A program made the position numbers and the translations under genes. A stretch of DNA of 64,000 nt from Tubiluchus corallicola (lineage: Eukaryota; Priapulida; Priapulimorpha; Priapulimorphida; Tubiluchidae): positions 62,001-126,000 of the forward strand of contig JAQGDQ010000042.1 in the NCBI GenBank assembly GCA_030141605.1, read 5' to 3'. The notes under the pieces were generated by a model. The model ran no database searches and was not told the origin of the DNA. It saw only the letters and a program-made list of their open reading frames with translations. Below are positions 36,867-51,800 of this stretch, in pieces; the stretch's first letter is position 1; every line of letters starts with the position of its first letter.

Positions 36867-39800
36867 ATGGTTCATTCTACACGAAAACATCACTCTTCTA
36901 GCCAGGAGCAATCATACTGGACAAAATCGTTAATTGGATTTGATTGGCCGGACGTATCATCATGGCTTGCATTTGTGAAAATGATGAATCGCCCTATGGA
37001 CCCGGCGAGTTTGGGACTTATGAGAATTTTTTATGGTATGTGGTGTTTTTTTTTTAAAAATTTGCATAGTTAAGTAAAATGACAATATGTACATGACAGC
37101 AACTCGCGTGCCATACAAATTAATCTCAGCATTAGACTTTACCTTTTCAGGTCGTTTAGAGAAATAATGTATCGGTCTAGTTCTCACAACAATAGTAGTC
37201 ATGCAGAAAAGCATGATCTTAGCATCAGACATGTTTTAAGCTTTCTGAGTAACAAGACTGGCAACGTTTACATTGATATTAATGCTTATTCTTCATTATT
37301 TATTGTATTAGTAAATCACTGACACTCATTTAACTGTGTCTTGGTACTTTGTGAATGTCACTGTTAAATGTGATTTGTAGGTTTACTGATATTTAATTTT
37401 GTTGCTCTTCTTTGTAAATTGTCTCAAAGCTATTGTCAAATTCCACTTATTTTGAAAATGAATGTACAAACAGAAAGAAGAAGAAAATCAAGTGCTGCTG
37501 TACTTAAATTTTAGAAGAAAATAAGAAAACACTGCTTGCAGGTGGCTTGATGTTTCTTGACATCATCCAGGAACGTGGATTATTTAACGCGGAAGTCCGC
37601 TGGGGCGATCCTGATGAGTGTCGATTTCCTCTCTTTTCTTTTTTGGAACCACTTTCATTGGAGAGGATGTACATGATTTATCTTACTCTGTGGTTTTGTA
37701 AGTGTGTCATAAAAAAAACGAATAGTTGTTTGTGCTTTTCTACAAAAATGCATTCCATCTGAGCACAATTATGCACAATTAATTTACATTGAGTAATGGT
37801 TAACATGTAAGAATTACTCATTATTCTAATAGCTTTGTTTTTATTATAATTCTGGCATATTTTAATCTTTTTATTAAATTAATCTGTTAATACTATTTCA
37901 ATGAATCTGTCACTTGTATTTACGTGACATACTTTTGAGTGCCTCTACAGGAATTATTGCAATAAATGACTTTAGTTAAAAACTGCAGGTCTAAATATTT
38001 TCTAGTTCCTCTCTTTTGAATGTGCCAACACAGTTTTCAAAAGATAAGATAAATCTTGCTCAGTGATAACAAATTCAAATAATTTTAAATCTGTTTTAGC
38101 ATCTCTACTTATCATGATTGGACTGTGGTACCGAATAGCATGCTCTGCTTATTGTATATGCTACTGGTACCTGTTTCTGCTGGACAAGACAACTTGGAAT
38201 AATCATTCATACCTATATGGTCTTCTAGCCCTGCAACTTTTATTTACCGATGGCAATAGATATTGGTAAGTAAACATAAATACCTCAAGTGAGGTACAGT
38301 AGATATAAAATATATGGTTTAAATCGGAAAAATGCCCCTGGTTCGAAAAGCGCAATTATCGTTGGCGCAGTTAGTTTGATTAGTTGCAGTTTAGTGGTTC
38401 ACGACTCAGTGAATAAGTGATAGACTTTCTGTGTCAAACACAGCCCTAAATAATAATAATAGGTTACTCATTATCTTTCTTTTGTGGCTTTTTCCAAGTA
38501 TCTGCATGGTCACAGAAAGATCCAGTGATTCCTTCACTCACTCTGTCCATCATGTTTCTCAGTTCCAAAAGTAGTTATCCAATTGAGTTGAAATGTGGTA
38601 GGATAATCAGTTAAGGTGTTTTTGGTTCCATTCAAAAAATTTGTAATAATCTCTTTGTTAATCAATTAATTAGAGCTGTTTAATTTATTAATTTTAAATT
38701 GATTAAATGAAAATTCATGAAGAGCAGAAGTGTAGCACTTAGTTCTCTCTGTGCCAGGATGTGCTTATGGCTGCAGCTTCTCTAAACTCTCCTGTCTTTG
38801 ACCTCTCTCCAGCTCCTCCATCCTGACCTCCTCCAACTCCTCTTGCTCTTCTTCCTGTTGATGTCCACTCTATTGCCATCAAACCATCATTCTGCCACTC
38901 TCTCCACCTCTGGGTTTGAATCCCACTCTAATGACTCGTGTTTTTTCAAGTCAAGTCAAACCATCATCCTGCCACTCTCTCCACCTCTGGGTTTGAATCC
39001 CACTCTAGTGACTCGTGTTTTTTCAAGTCATGCTCCGCTTGAAGGGGACTCTCTGGACACCTTCCTAGGCCTTCTCGTTTTTAACCGTGTACATGATCTA
39101 AAGCAGTGAGTGACGTTCTAGCCACCTGTCCTTGGGTGTTGAGGCTTGTTAAATTGGTGCGATAACCATCTTACTCAATGCACTGAAGGGGTATTAGACC
39201 ATTCTTCTTCTTTTTTTCCGGAGGATTTTGTTTGCTGGCTTTTTGTAATATATTTATTCATACACAAACAGAAGAAATATTTTAATATAGATCATTTTAT
39301 TTCATCTTTTGTGTGTTCTGCAGAAATTCCTTAATATTAAATAAGATAAAGTTAGAAACATTTTAAGTAAATATTGTTCTTGAAACTGTATTTTGCAAGT
39401 ACAACTTTCTAAACTAGTTTCTTAATGTGCATAAAATTCTTTTCTGTTACATTAATTTCTCCTGGTGTTTTTTAACGATATTATAAGTGGTTAGAGGGCT
39501 GAAAATTATAATCTTGATTAGATTGCAATTGAATAGGCATCTTTACCGCTTGAATTTTAAAGGTGTTTTCTTTCTTTGAATGGCAAGGTTACTTTCCGTG
39601 TTTGTCATAGTTCATGAAGGAACAGAAGCAACCCATAAAAATATACATTCTTTTGTTTGTTTCAGGTCCATTGATGGTCTACGTTATCCATCTATACGCA
39701 ATGCTCATGTGCCTCTGTGGAACTACACTCTACTCCGTACGCAGATATTTCTAGTTTATTTCATTGCTGGCCTAAAGAAGACTGATCTAGAATGGTTGGG

Positions 39801-42800
39801 TGGTCATTCGATGGTTAGTCTCTCAGATCATTGGGTGTTCATCCCTTTTAGGTGAGATTCAAGTTACAGCTGACGCTCATGTGAGTGTTTCTTGTTTTGC
39901 TGTTGTTTGTCAGATTCATGATGTTGGTATCCTAAAGGAGGTGTTATTTTTATGTAATTATAACCCATTGAAAAATTTCAAAATAGAATTTCAATAAATT
40001 TTTCCCAAAAAACTGTGCTTGGCAGATAAGATCACAATAAAATTTTCAAACCCACAGTATTGTACAAATTACTGCCAGCATAATAGCTTTTTTGTTTTTG
40101 GCTTATTGGCTGCATCATATTTGGCAGGTCCTTTATAAGTTGTAGCGTTGTATTATATAAGAAATAATAATGATACCATAGTAACACACAGATGGCACAA
40201 AGCCATGCTTCTCTGGCAAAGCCTTGAAAACTCTTGCTGGCTTCCTTCTGCTACCGTACAGAAGAACTATTGGCACGAAAAATGAGTGGACATTTTGTAA
40301 CGATTTGTCAGTTATTCCAGAAAATGTCTTGCGGTTATACTTACCTGACTACAAGAAATAATAGTAGTTAATAACTTCTTTCATCGATATGTGCGTAATA
40401 TCAAGGTCTTACGTGAAAGCTTAAAAATTGTTACCTGACGACTAAAATGCTCTGACGACCTTCAATAAAAAAGTTTGCTGTGGCGCTGCTGCACAAACTT
40501 GTTGCAAAAGTCAAATTATAAATATTTTTACTCATATTGCAATAAAATTGTTTTCCCATTTCCCGTTTTCCCGTGGGACCAGTTTTCAAGCATATTATAT
40601 TTGGTATGAAAATTATGACTTTCTTTTGCAACCTGAACCGTTCAATAAAAATCTTGCTTCAGTTATATATATATATATATATTTATTTATAGGTACAAAA
40701 ATAGATGTGAAACGACTTATGCATTCCAATTGTTTTTGAAATTTGTCTAAATCTGCTCAATTTAAAAGACTTATGTAAGCACTAACTTTCGATTTTAAAC
40801 AATATAAGTTGCCATTCTAAAACCTTGCAAATATAACTAAAAGGGCCTACCATCTATAAACTTTAATAAATACTATTTTAGTCAGCAAAAAGTAACATTT
40901 ATCTATTCTTTATGTCTAAGTGAAAATAATCTCAACATATATACACACTTTCGCAATATATTTGGTATCGTTTAATTAAGTATGTGAGTATATTCTGCAT
41001 GAGCATTTGCTGTACTGTTTGTGAGTAAATATCTGATGCTGTAGAGCAGCTAACCAGCTAAAGTGCCTGATTATGCCCTGGTTAATTAACATTTCGCGAA
41101 TCCGTCTATTTGGTCAAGACTATTTTGTTTGCTGTCATACAGTAGTATTGTTAATATTATTGCAGAAGTGTCAGACACAACGTTCATTATTTTTTCTGCA
41201 TTTTCCTTTCTGGATTTTTTTTCTTAGTTGGTCGTTTTTTTCATAAGATATTATGATGGTAGTAATAATTTGAACTCAGGCAAGTCTATAGCTAGAAACT
41301 ATCTGATTATGTAAGCGGCTAATCGAGTTGTTCTTAACGTTTTTCCCAACAGATGGCAGCACAATAGTGTGGTTTTGCGAGATTCTGCATCCTTTGGTTG
41401 TCCGCAGCGTTAAAAATCATTTGAGAAAGAAATTTAGGATCGTTTTGATGATTTAAATTGTTTTTCAGAATGCACCTTGTTATAATTTAGTCTTTATTGG
41501 AAAATGTGCGGCGTGTAATTGACTGAAATGAAATGATATGATATCGCCGTGAATTTGTAATCTAGAGGTTCATGTTTGGACTTTGTACTTTGTCTACCCT
41601 GGCGTGATTATTGCATTTAGAGCTGTATTTGTATGTGGAATTTCAAAGGGGACTGTGCTGTTTTATAATAAACTATAAAATGGAATACTGTTATGTGCAT
41701 AATTGAGTGATTTTGTGTAAGATATATTCAATTTCAAGCGTAGTGCTTTGATGTAGACCGGTCATCTATACTGCTTTTCTGACATTTGGACGGTTCAGTA
41801 CAATGGGGGATCGCATTTTCACGAATAGGCGTGGTGAACCGTGCACGATGCGTGAAATGTTGGATGGTCTTCCTGATTGGAGCGAACGGTTTAGATGTAT
41901 GTACGAAAAGAAGTTATTGATGGATTTGACTTTTTTAGTTGGTCCAGATGAAATACAAGTGAAGGCTTGTAAGTTTATGTTAGCACATAGAAGTCGAGTG
42001 TTCCGGAACATGCTTCGCGAATATGAACCTGATGAATCTGTACGTGTATCATTGCCTGGTGAAGACCCGGAAGCGTTCCGGCGATTTATTAAATACCTCT
42101 ATCTAGATGAACTTGAGAACGCTGATGATATTGATGCTCTTATCTCATATGCGAGACTAGCTGTGAAGTATGGAATTAAAGACATGCAAGATCATTTATA
42201 CATCTTGCACATGAAGAATGTGGTTAATGAGACAAACGTTTGCTCACTGTTAGAAGCCACAAGTGGGTTTTACAGAGCTGACTGCATGGAACATTGGTTA
42301 GCATATATTGATGCACATTGCCAGGAAGTCATACATGCAGAAGGATTCTCGTCTCTTAGCTATAACAATGTTTTACAGATTGTGCAACGAGAAGCATTGT
42401 GTGTGAATGAGCTGGACTTGTTCAATGCTGTAATGTGTTGGGCGGCTGCTGAGTGCCAGCGACAAACCTTGGATTCAACCCCTGAAAATCACAGGGCAGT
42501 TCTAACTGAAATTTTATCACATATTCGTTTTCCTGTTATGGACCTACAGGAGTTCGCAAGTGGACCAGCAAGAATTGGAGTACTTACTGATGAGGAGGTG
42601 ACCAACGTTTTCATAAGTGTAAGAGCTCCAAGCAGTACTGTACCCCTATTTCCACACAGAAAAAGAGGATATTCTGATGACAGTTAGGCTTATTGAATGC
42701 AACACAGAGTTATAATGGTGACTAGGTGTAATTGCTGTATTGGTGTATTGTAATATTTACCTTCAAACAGTTTAGATGGGTTGGCACTGTGACAGCGGGT

Positions 42801-45800
42801 GTGCACATTTCAGTGCCTGATGTAAACTTGCTTACGCAATCTGAGCTTAGAACATTATCATCCAGTTTGTTCCAATCTGGAGCAATTCTATTGTAAATAC
42901 AACAAAGAGTGTGTGCTCTTGACCTCTGTGTTATCTATATGGATGATAAAAAAATAAATTTTAATCAATGCACCATCAGTCCTCATTTATTACTTTATGT
43001 ATGTTAACTAAGTCAGTTGTTGCCCTCCATTGTTCTAAAGTAGAAACACCGTCCCTGTTGAGATCCTCAGCCAACTGTAAGCACGTTTTTGAACCGCTCC
43101 AATTGTTCGATGATTGTTGAATACTAAGCAGACCAAACAGAAACAGCATTTTTACAAGATGAACCTATTGACTTATACAAGGGAATGATGAGTTAAAAAG
43201 TTAGCATCATCAAATAGTAACAAAATTTAGTAGTGACTAATGAATTACAACAAACAGGCTTACAGCAGGGAAACTTGTCTTCTCCAAAATCTTTGATTAG
43301 GTTATGTCTAGCAATTGATGAACAACTGATACTGGCACTGAAATTGACTGAATTTCTCTGCTTTATGGGCTAAATAAACTTAGTAGTGTAGATCTGTTGT
43401 ATTTGCAAGCAATGTAGCCTATTGTGAAACTAGATTTTGAACTATTCTTGTCAAAGAAAATTTTTGCTGAGATGTATTGTCAAACAGCTAAACTGCATTA
43501 ATATGTGGTAGGCCAGACATGATTTCTTTACAAATCTCTGCACTCTTTTGTCAGCTTTTAATATAAATATTTACACTCTTGCAACAAATGAACTTGTATG
43601 TCTGTTCCTACATGGGAACCATACCCTAAATAATTCTGTTAACAATCAAATTTCTGTATTAGTGCAGTCTTTTATTTCAAACACTAGGTGCTTTAGATAA
43701 TATTAACTGTGTTACTCTTGTTAATTACCAATTACCATAATTATTGCAACATTTCTTGTACAATGTCGTCACTATTGTTCTTTATCTGTCTCTAGCATTT
43801 TGCTCCCACTAGGGTAGAACATATCGTTGTACAACTGTCTGTTTCAAACTTATGTTACATCGATGTTACATCTTCAATAAAATTATGTTTAAACCTATGT
43901 GTGATACGTTACTAGGTGTTAACTGCCAAGGGCAACTAATGTTATAAATATACAATAGTAATAATGATAATGAGAGTGATATGGGTCATACGTTGTCTCT
44001 AGTTTGTAAACATGTTTGTAAAGTCTTGTCACGTAGCTTTCAGCTTATTTAATATTGAATTAATATTAATATTGAAGATTCTATAGTTTGATGATTTGAA
44101 CTTTAAATTCTATTGAAATGTCATACGATAAATATAAATATACTCAACTGAGACAACAATAAATAATTATTAAAAAATATATACCATGCTGAGTAAATTA
44201 TATTTAATGATTATATGAAATCCTGAGTAAATTTTATTTAATAATTATATGAAATCCTGAGTAAATTATATTTAATAATTGTATGAAATTGATTAACTTA
44301 TATAATTTTACTTATTCGAAATTAAGAAAAAAAATCTTACTAGTGACCTGTTAGCAAACACAGTTTTTCTTAATACGATAATTGCACTTTCTAGTTAAGG
44401 CATATAATGCTAACTTTTCAACTAACATTAACTGAATGTGTTGACTTTTTTGTAGCTTTTGGAATTTCTGTGTACAATGAGCTATGTTTAGCATAAGAGA
44501 AAGTAACGTTAATTATTTCGGGTGAAACACTTGATAATGAAGCTTTCTCAGGATTGGAAAATGTGTATACTGAATTAATTAATTACACTAGTATTGTACT
44601 TGTAATAATTATACTGCGCAGCAGTACTAATTTTATACCATTGACAATGTGTTTTATTGTTGCACTAAAATGTAAAAAAATGAATGCCTTAGGCTTGTTG
44701 TTGGTTCAGCATTTTTACAAAGTCATTACAGTGTAAATTTGCACATGTCTATAAATAAACTCTAGATTGGCTATGAACCTTGTAATAAAATAACCTACGT
44801 GCTCTAAATTTGACTTGCAGTATTGTTTTTGATAAGAAATATGAAAGAAAACCTCAAGATGCATCTTAGATATTAAACTTATTAATACAAAAAGGAGATA
44901 AAGCAGCTTCGTAATATTCTGTACATAAGAAATCTAACAGCAAGTTTTAATTAAGCAACCTTATGAAATATTTAGCACTAGGAAAGCTGCTGTAGCCGAT
45001 TTGAGGTAAATTTCACCAGTAAAATCGGTCATTTTTAAACTGGAATTATTCTGTGTTTGACAAAACAGTTGCAGCATGTAAAAAAGTTTATATGTATATT
45101 TTGAATGAAAAAAATATTGCAAAATTTTGTGATTTGTAAAGAAAGTACTAGGGAGGGCCGTGTAGTTTCAAAATGTCACTACATAATTGTGCCATATTAT
45201 TTAAGTACAGCACAGGGTGTTTGTTTTACCATGAGCATACAATGTGTTACAATGAGATTTTTCACAGAAAACAACACAATTTTTGCGAAGGCTACCTAGT
45301 ATGTCTCCAGAAAGTACCATGAAGAAAATCTTGTATTACTGCTGCCCAGATTAATTTTAGATTTGAGAAAAAAGCAATCAGGAGTGCATGAAATGATCTC
45401 TTTCAAAGATAACTATACACTTTATACATTTTTTTGAAAGATTAATAGTAGGCACATGTAAGCTAGTAAGACTATTATGAGTTCAGTAAAATTAGATAGA
45501 AATCTGAAGTGAACTATTGCACAGGTAGACTTCAACATGTGTGCCACTTTTTTCTCCTGGTGATTCAATCTTTCCAGCAGCATCATAATTTTAAGTTAAA
45601 GGTTTGCACATCCATCATACCAAGTTCACGAAAGAGTCTTGATCTAGTTCCTGAAAATTTTCTTACTGTGTAACCCCATAAAAATTGCATAATTCTGTCA
45701 AACTCCAGTGTTCCTCAATTGAGGACCTATAACCTCACTGGAGTTCTATGTGGGTTGTTTAATTACGTTTTTATGAAGAACGCTATGATTTGTTTACTTC

Positions 45801-48800
45801 TAATGCTGTAGCTGTTAATTTCAATAATCTTAATTCATAGGATAAAATATCAACTCTCCTATCTGGTAATCTGCATCTAAGACATGATGAAAATGTTCTC
45901 AGATTATGTAGTAGAAATTATCCAATATTTAGTATTTTAGCAGTCTAAATTAGTTAGAAATTAGGTATCTCACAGAGTGTAGCACATTTTCCAGCACTGA
46001 AACTCTAAACCCCTCCTCCAGATGGCGAGCTAAACAGAAGGCAGAAAGTCAACCTTTTTATACATAAACGACAAGATTTGATGATAATTACTTAAAGAAT
46101 GTAGTGTAAATTACAACAAATAATGTAGTGCAACACGATTTTGTCTTTAAGTTGTATGAAACTTTTCATTTTTCTAGAGTATAAATTGCATTTTTGAGTT
46201 AAGTGAATGTGAGTTAGGTGAATTAAATTACATGTATTTTGTTTAAATGGACCATCATTTATTATTTGAGTATAAGGAATGTTTTTTGTGAGAAAAACGA
46301 AGGATGTCAACTGTTCTGCTGAAATTCTTTGAGTTAGGCGAAAATTTGAGTTATGTGATTTTGACTTACGCGGAGTTTACTGTTATCTCCAATGCTTTAT
46401 TCTCAATTAATTATGTACATACTTCGTAATTTTCGATGTACGTACAAGCTTGTGGTAAAAATCAATTTTTTGTAGTCTGTTCACCTTAGGCTTTATAATA
46501 TAACAAATAAAAATATGTTTATAAAAAACATACAAATGTGCATGTATGAAAAACTGAACTAAAGGTTTACTTAGTTATACGTCAAAATTTAATATGACTA
46601 AGTATAAAGTTATGGTAAATGCTAAATGTGCAACAATATAGCAGCAATTTTTGAAACTTTGGACTATTTTTGTGTCTTTATTATTCCTGGGCTTTTTTAA
46701 CATATAATACTAATTTCTTTAAAATTTATTCTTTAGGATATTTTTATCGGGAGAAAATGTGGACTATTTTATTGTGCATCTTGGAGGTTTTACACTGGAT
46801 TTGACTATAGGATTCTTCCTGTTTTTCGATGCTTCTCGCCCTTTTGCATTATTTTTCTGCACCATGTTTCACCTAATGAATTCACAATTGTTTAGCATTG
46901 GTAGGTAAGACACTTTAACAATTACACTTCTTTTCACAATTTGTAGCTATAACATAGTCATAGTTGTCATAGCTGTTATGACATGTATAGGTATGGCTTT
47001 TAATAATAACATGGTAACAGTTAATTTTTTGTTTTTTGTTATTGTTTAAACACATTTTTTGATAAAAGTTATCCAAAAGGTAGAATGTTACATTGACTAA
47101 AGTTTTTTTGGATAAGAAAAATGCAGCATAATTAATAATAATGGCAGTGAGGTCGCTCAAGTTCACGGGTATCATGGAAAATATGATGTTCATAAAGTTT
47201 CGAGAAGAATTCTTGCACGTAAAACTCCTTATACTCCCAAAGTTTCAGACTATAGTATGGAATATACAGAGTGGTACATAACCCTTTGCTAAGGTGTATA
47301 GAAGCAACAGGTAATAGTACAAATACAATTTATTACATCAGTGTGGCACTGAATTGCACAATGTGAATCTATCATGCAGTATAGTGGAAGCAGCAACTTC
47401 TAGAACTCAAGATTCTCCAGCACATCTTGCAGATGTGTCACAAGCTCATCTCATGAATATTGATCAATGGTATGTTCTTGAGTTATCTAAGATTGTATTA
47501 TGAGAAGACAGCAAGAGAAACCTATGTGTTACCATTACAACACCAGGATAAAAGTAATGTAGGGTTATTGTACTATTTTCCTTGCAATGAAGCGGTTGGA
47601 AATTTTATTCGTCTGATGATCTATGTATTACCAACAAATTCGGGGCAACGTGGGACCTAACAGATGCAATTCTGTATTTATCACCTTATAAGTGATCAGA
47701 TAACAAAGAATAGCAAACAGGGTTCATTTGACAAGAGCAGCCTGCTAGAAATTGAGGACTGTTTGTGAAAAAACACACCAGTCCATAGTTCATCCATCAA
47801 AACCAATGGCAGTGATTGTTCAGCTGAACCAATGGAACTATGAGGGTAACAAAGGCCACCTTAGAAACCTAAAAATAGATTTTTCTAACTGTATGTAGGC
47901 TGATTTGTGTTGCACCCAACTTTTTTGGGACACCTACTTGTTTTGTTTTTTTCTGGTCTTGTCACTAATATATTACCCATGTACTGAGTACTTTTAAATT
48001 TTACTTTTTCAGGTATGTTTCCTTGGGTAATGATCTTTACACAGACGTTGTTTTTCCATGCTGATTGGCCGCGCCAGTTGTTTGCTCATTTACCTGATGG
48101 TTTTTTTGCTGAAGATGGAATACCTCAGCTCAGCGCGCATTGTGTGTATACTAAAGAAGAGATCAAACCAGATGAGCCAGCGGCTCCGACTAGTGTGAGA
48201 TTTTAAAAGCATTTTAATTTCAATAGTTTGGGAAGTTAAACTTTTCTTTTAATTGCATTAATTTGTAATATGCAATTTGACATGTTGCTTGACTATGTTG
48301 AAAGGGTAACCTTATTAACTGCTAATTTCAACTTCACATTTTGTTATATTTTTATTTTTCTTGTTGCAAATGTTATAAAGTTAGTGATTTTTCTTACAAT
48401 TTTGTATATCTTAGTTTTATGATTTCTCCTACAATCTTGTATATCTTAATTTTATAATCAAGTCTCATATATGTGAGCATATTTCCTTGTTCCTGTTGAA
48501 CTTGGGACAGGGCTGGTACTGAGCTACACAAGCATGACATTAACCCAGTTAATTGTTTGTTCAATCTACGACTAGAAAAAAGGGTCACCTAGCTTTTTTA
48601 TTTCCTCATTTAGTAAGGTGCAGTGGCTGTTTTATAAGAAAAGAGACTGAGGCAGAGAGCTGAACACTCACACACTCCCTCAGACTACTACTGACTCACA
48701 GTTAAAAAGGAGGCAGATCTTCAAACTGCCTCTGAGTTTGGCATATTGGTAACATAATTCATCTTTATAGCATTGAACATCTTGAACTGGAATGTCAAGT

Positions 48801-51800
48801 GTGCACTTTAACTTTATAGTAAATAAATCCTAGTGCATAAATTTGCAGTTTCAAGGTGTTTTTGTCAACTCCGTATCTGTTGCAATCAGCTGCAACACAA
48901 CACCATGATCACGAGCACAAGTTCTCATGAACACGAACTTGCAGTATAATTATGCATATCTTTTTCAGAGTGTAAAGCAGAGAAGAAAGCAGGGCAGTGT
49001 GACGTTGAGTAGTACTCACTTATCAAGCGGCATGCCTAGTCAACTTTTAGTAACTGATAAACCTAACTGTTTCCACAAGACAGCTACAGCAGTTACAGTG
49101 CTGTATTTGCTTTCTCAATGCTTTTTACCGTATTCTCACTTCCTGACAAAGGTACATATGCTACGTGTTCAGCAAGCTTAGTAGAATGCATTGCAAATTA
49201 TGACAGCTGCCTTTACATAGTTGTTCCTAAAGTTTATCTAGTTAGGAATAGTATATACTTTTCTTTTATGAGAAAAATGAGATACGAGTTTCTATTAATT
49301 ACTTTTATTATTAATTAAAGTAATTAATTACCTAAATATGTTTGATTAGGATAAGTAGCTTGCAACGTAAAAAATCATTTTCTAACTTGAGTTTGATTCA
49401 AAATTGTTGAGATGATTGTTTTTGTTAGAATGGAATTAGTTAGGCAATTTAGTAGTCCTGATAGGAGATTCTAGTTAATATACATACAACTTAATGAAAA
49501 ATCATAACAGTTATTAATTGTCACGTTGATTTGACTTTGTGGTTGTGTTAAGACATGTGCATGTTTGCATCAGGGTTATAACAACTGGACTAATGGATTG
49601 TACGGTTATTCTTGGGATATGATGGTTCATTCTTGGTCAACCCAGCATATTAAAATTACATTTGTAGACAAAGATACAGGCAAAGATGGATATTTAGATC
49701 CCGATGTGAGTACATTTAATTGATAAGTAGTCTATAATTAGTATATTTTCATCAGTCACATAAGCTCTTGCAGCTTGGAGTTATGTGCTTTTAATATCGA
49801 CACAAAATAAATGTTTATCTTGTCTTAGCCTCAAGCGTCGCTGAGAGATTTCGTGTTAGTGTTAAGTGTTTTTACATGATTTCATAGTTTGCAAGCTGGA
49901 GTTTGACACTCAAATGGAATGTGCCTACTTAATTTAGAATTACAGACAGAATCCGATCATTTTTAAAAATAATCCTATTAATCTTCTTAACCATGTTACG
50001 ATGCATATTCCTCTCTTATTAACCAAGGGAATAACTGGGACTGTATTGCAGATGAAAACACCCAAATGCAGTTTCTTTCAAGTGGTCATCCATACTTTTA
50101 CTAACCAGACTTGCTGTTGATAATGTTCTGACTCTAAGCACATGTCGGGACCACTCACTTGTTCATTTTGCATCATATAATTATTGAAAATAAATGAAAA
50201 CAGAAATTTTTCACATTCATTGAAGTAATTTTATACTTCAAGAGAAACAAATGGTATACATCAAAGGGATATTACATTGTATCCAGTCCGTAACAATTGA
50301 AATTTTGATAAATACGCCTGTTAGTCAATTGCTTTTGCTAATTTTTTTGTCGCGTCAGTTAAGGGCTGTAATAATTTTTCTCTTCATATCTGTATTCTAA
50401 CTCTGAACATTTTTAAACTCTTTACACTCTTTAAATCTGGACTAAAGATTCACGTGTTTTAATAAGCGGCCTACTTATTTCTCAAGTGATAATCGAAATT
50501 CATCCATTCACCATACTAGAATGAGAGTTGGTTTTTGTCAATTAATCATGATTGATACCTCAGAAAATGTAAAAATTACATTGGGTCGCTGGTATCACCT
50601 AGTTGTCAATGTGGTTGTACTTATTAAACAGATTGTCATTAGTTAATTAGTAATTAATAATTGAACATTTGATGGTAGTCATTGGATAACTTTTGTAGTC
50701 ATTTGTTTATTTTTCTATGCAGAAATTAAATTGTCACTACTGTTGTAGGCTTGGACGAGTAACAGCCGATGGCACTCCCGAGCAGATATGGTTAAACAAT
50801 GTGCTCATTGCATTCAAAGACGATTGAGGAAGTACAACGTCACAAACGTCAAACTGTACTTTGATGTGTGGAAATCGCTGAATGGCAGATTTCAACAGCG
50901 GTACGTATTAAGGAACCATTATGCATCCACATATAACAATGTCAAGATTACGGTAGGTAGTTGACAGGAGACATGATGATGCCATTATAACACAATGTAG
51001 GTAGGCAATTATTCACACATCTTTTGGTTGCTAATCAGTTTCCTAATGTACCATTGTTTAACAAATGAGTTTGTATAAAATCATTTTTTTGAGGTAGATT
51101 AAAATATTTCATCCATTTTGCCTATTAGGCTTCCTCTTGTGAGATAATAATTAAAAATAAGTAAATAAAAACAATTACAAATGACGTGTATAGCTTGAAA
51201 ACGTCTTCATTTCTGCAGCTTTTTCTTGTTTATTTTGTATGATGACTTGGGCATGACTGTGGTACAGATGGTACAGATGACTTTTCCTGCTATAATTATG
51301 GATTGGGCATTATAAACCAATCTTGGCTTGTTAGTTTATAAATTTTTCTTTTGGTACTGTGGCTCTGCTATGAGGTTTTGGAACTAATCCTCAGTGGCAG
51401 CTCATGTATAGGTACTGTGGTACTGCAGCACCCCCTGTTTTCACTTATTATTATCGATAATATTCAATGTAATAAGTCTTTTTTCTTACATATTGTTCTT
51501 TTTTATATTTGTGTGGAACCGGAGCTTGTGAGGAAAATACAGTTCGCTTCACAGCCCAAGCAAAGTGGTGTTTAGGGAGTTGTGTGCATACGGCCATGCT
51601 TACGTCTGACATAACATGCTGTATGCTATCGTCTGCTGCTAGGTAGAAAAGTACTGTCTCCGAACACAGTAACAGTTGCCCTGTGCTTACTGTGTACCAT
51701 CATGGATTCTTGGATGTGATAAAGTGTAAACTTCACATCTGTGCTTAAAACATAAATCATTTAATAATGGATGCCTTGCATATATCCCCAAGAAATAAGT

